From Tritrichomonas musculus (Eukaryota > Parabasalia > Tritrichomonadida > Tritrichomonadidae), in contig JAPFFF010000031.1 in assembly GCA_039105265.1 (NCBI GenBank), positions 1,550,001 to 1,614,000 on the forward strand: a stretch of 64,000 bases of DNA, given 5' to 3'. How positions within the stretch are numbered: the stretch's first letter is position 1; each line of letters starts with the position of its first letter. The translations under genes and the position numbers were made by a program. A model generated the notes under the pieces. That model had not been told where the DNA came from and ran no database searches. It worked only from the letters and a program-made list of their open reading frames with translations. Positions 62,732 to 64,000 of this stretch are shown here, one piece after another.

Positions 62732-64000
62732 TCAATATAAATAACCAAAAAACTCAAAAGTTGTTATTGAAAAATAACAATGACCACGTGTATTTGGTCC
62801 AGTCAATCTCATCCTTAAGAATCCATAGCATTCATTTTCTTTTAATTTTGGTTCAATCTCAAATGTTTGAACAGCCAAATCGCCATTAAAGCTATTTACA
62901 TCACTTTTTGTATCCAAAATTTTCCAGTCATCATCCATGCCAGTATTTGATCCCTCAATAACCCAGTTCTTTGGATGATAACCACCATCTGGTCTTGATC
63001 TAATTGAGTAATGCGTTGGCCTGACTTTCAATCCAACAAAATCGAATCTTAACCATTCACTTTGACCGTTATTAGTCAAAAAATAACTTTTCATATCACT
63101 AAAGTCAACTACATTCTTTGGAGTATAAACATCACTGCAAATAGAGGAAGAACTTAACTTGACAATTCCTTTCGAATCGACATTTCCGCCGTTTTTTTCG
63201 GTTAAATGATGAATGATGCCTTTAAAAGAGTGAGATGAATTTCCGTCGAAAGGAAAGAATGAGTCAGCTGAATCATTCTTATCATTTTTTTCTTGTTTAT
63301 GTGAACTATAATTGATGTAAAAACATTTGAGAAGCTTTGACCAAAGATTTTTTGTCAAAATATTGAAATCAAAGTCATTCAAAAATTCAGAAAACTTTTT
63401 TTCACTTAAATTTGCAAATTCAATCAATTCATAAAAAGATGCAATGTTCAATTCATCAGAATATTCTGCATCATTTAGAAATATTTCTTTAATGAAGTCA
63501 AATAATGAATCTTCATTTTGAATTTTTAAATGGTCATTGGAAAGTATAGAATAAAGAACAGATTTTGGAAGCCGTAACAATTTGTTTTGGTCAATTGAAC
63601 AAAAATTGCTTGATATATTTTCAATGATTTTCGATTTCATCGATGAAAAAGATATTGAATGGAAATTTGGAAGTATCTGTAAATTTTGATTGATATTGTC
63701 CTTTGTCATGCTTGATGGGTAATGTTCTTCGATTTTGCCATACAATTCTTCATTATTGATATAAATAGAAAGTATCTTCATTTTATAGCTTTGTTCTTCG
63801 TTTAATTCAATTGAAAAACCACTTGATACTTGTTTAAAAAGTAAAATGATATCTTCTGTAATATCTATATTGAAAAAATTATCGAATTTAATTGAGGAGA
63901 TTGTAGGATCTGAAATATGAAGTTGTGATACAGATGGTGAAATAAATTCTGCAAATATATTGTTAACTATGATTTCTTTCTCGCCAAAAATAAAACAAAA
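62732..64000 (-). CDS. BTB-BACK-F5/8 type C protein, 5' end outside window
   Basis: The frame is open to the right edge (64000). The ATG at 63781 is internal, since 73 upstream codons continue a BTB-type domain (FIFGEKEIIVNNIFAEFISP, SVSQLHISDPTI). Visible part 422 residues: BTB-like about 1-100, BACK-like helices about 125-235 (LLRLPKSVLYSILS; FYELIEFANLSEKKFSEFL), and an F5/8 type C (discoidin-like) beta-sandwich about 258-422 (SEWLRFDFVGLKVRPTHYSI, HPKNWVIEGSN, FLRMRLTGPNTRGHCYFSIT), stop at 62732. This architecture is common and expanded in trichomonads. BTB proteins usually act as adaptors, for example for Cullin-3 ubiquitin ligases, but no partner is shown here. No lesion is seen. Confidence 0.88.
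   Translation of the reverse strand, partial: FCFIFGEKEIIVNNIFAEFISPSVSQLHISDPTISSIKFDNFFNIDITEDIILLFKQVSSGFSIELNEEQSYKMKILSIYINNEELYGKIEEHYPSSMTKDNINQNLQILPNFHSISFSSMKSKIIENISSNFCSIDQNKLLRLPKSVLYSILSNDHLKIQNEDSLFDFIKEIFLNDAEYSDELNIASFYELIEFANLSEKKFSEFLNDFDFNILTKNLWSKLLKCFYINYSSHKQEKNDKNDSADSFFPFDGNSSHSFKGIIHHLTEKNGGNVDSKGIVKLSSSSICSDVYTPKNVVDFSDMKSYFLTNNGQSEWLRFDFVGLKVRPTHYSIRSRPDGGYHPKNWVIEGSNTGMDDDWKILDTKSDVNSFNGDLAVQTFEIEPKLKENECYGFLRMRLTGPNTRGHCYFSITTFEFFGYLY

Overview
The window looks like nuclear DNA of a parabasalid protist (a trichomonad), most likely a Tritrichomonas-type genome. It is extremely AT-rich outside genes. The gene families are the lineage-specific expanded ones of trichomonads: TKL-like kinases with Sel1 repeats, BspA-like LRR_5 proteins, DUF3447/ankyrin proteins and a BTB-BACK-F5/8C protein. 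The readable genes show no introns. The organism call rests on family content and composition only.

Layout. (1) 1-3103: a 25-bp satellite broken by single ankyrin-repeat fragments, an ankyrin C-terminus and a 484-bp hAT-like MITE. The block is repeated almost unchanged at 46289-49419. (2) 3241-41463: a direct tandem duplication with unit 1 at 3241-26510, unit 2 at 26511-39647 and a partial unit 3 at 39648-41463. Each full unit carries an inverted truncated copy of a double-kinase gene, TIR elements, the frameshifted double-kinase gene itself, tRNA-Pro, a broken BTB-LRR_5 gene, a second tRNA-Pro, an intact kinase-Sel1-zinc finger gene, a kinase scrap and a third tRNA-Pro. Unit 1 is about 10 kb longer because it holds insertions: a nested MITE, two copies of a 1.46-kb mariner-like element, 7-bp satellite arrays and a 4.46-kb TIR element with eleven 122-bp repeats. 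Unit 2 preserves the empty sites of two of these insertions. (3) 41516-48233: the head, repeats and tail of one ankyrin gene, torn apart by the 25-bp satellite. (4) 49565-64000: a more ordinary gene-bearing stretch. It holds a broken LRR_5 gene, a calpain-pseudokinase-Sel1 fusion, an intact kinase-Sel1 gene, a kinase with coiled coil and ubiquitin-like tail that has lost its N-lobe at an inverted ankyrin fragment, a glutamate-repeat ankyrin pseudogene, a decayed membrane protein and a BTB-BACK-F5/8C gene running off the right edge.

How the parts fit. The intact genes point to signalling: kinase or pseudokinase modules joined to Sel1 scaffolds, a zinc finger, a calpain protease or a ubiquitin-like domain. 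Around them lies young duplication and transposition. The two kinase-Sel1-zinc finger copies differ at only two residues, and filled and empty insertion sites can be compared directly. All six tRNA genes are tRNA-Pro(AGG) and travel with the duplicated blocks. Several gene copies are broken by single events shared between units, so those breaks are older than the duplication.
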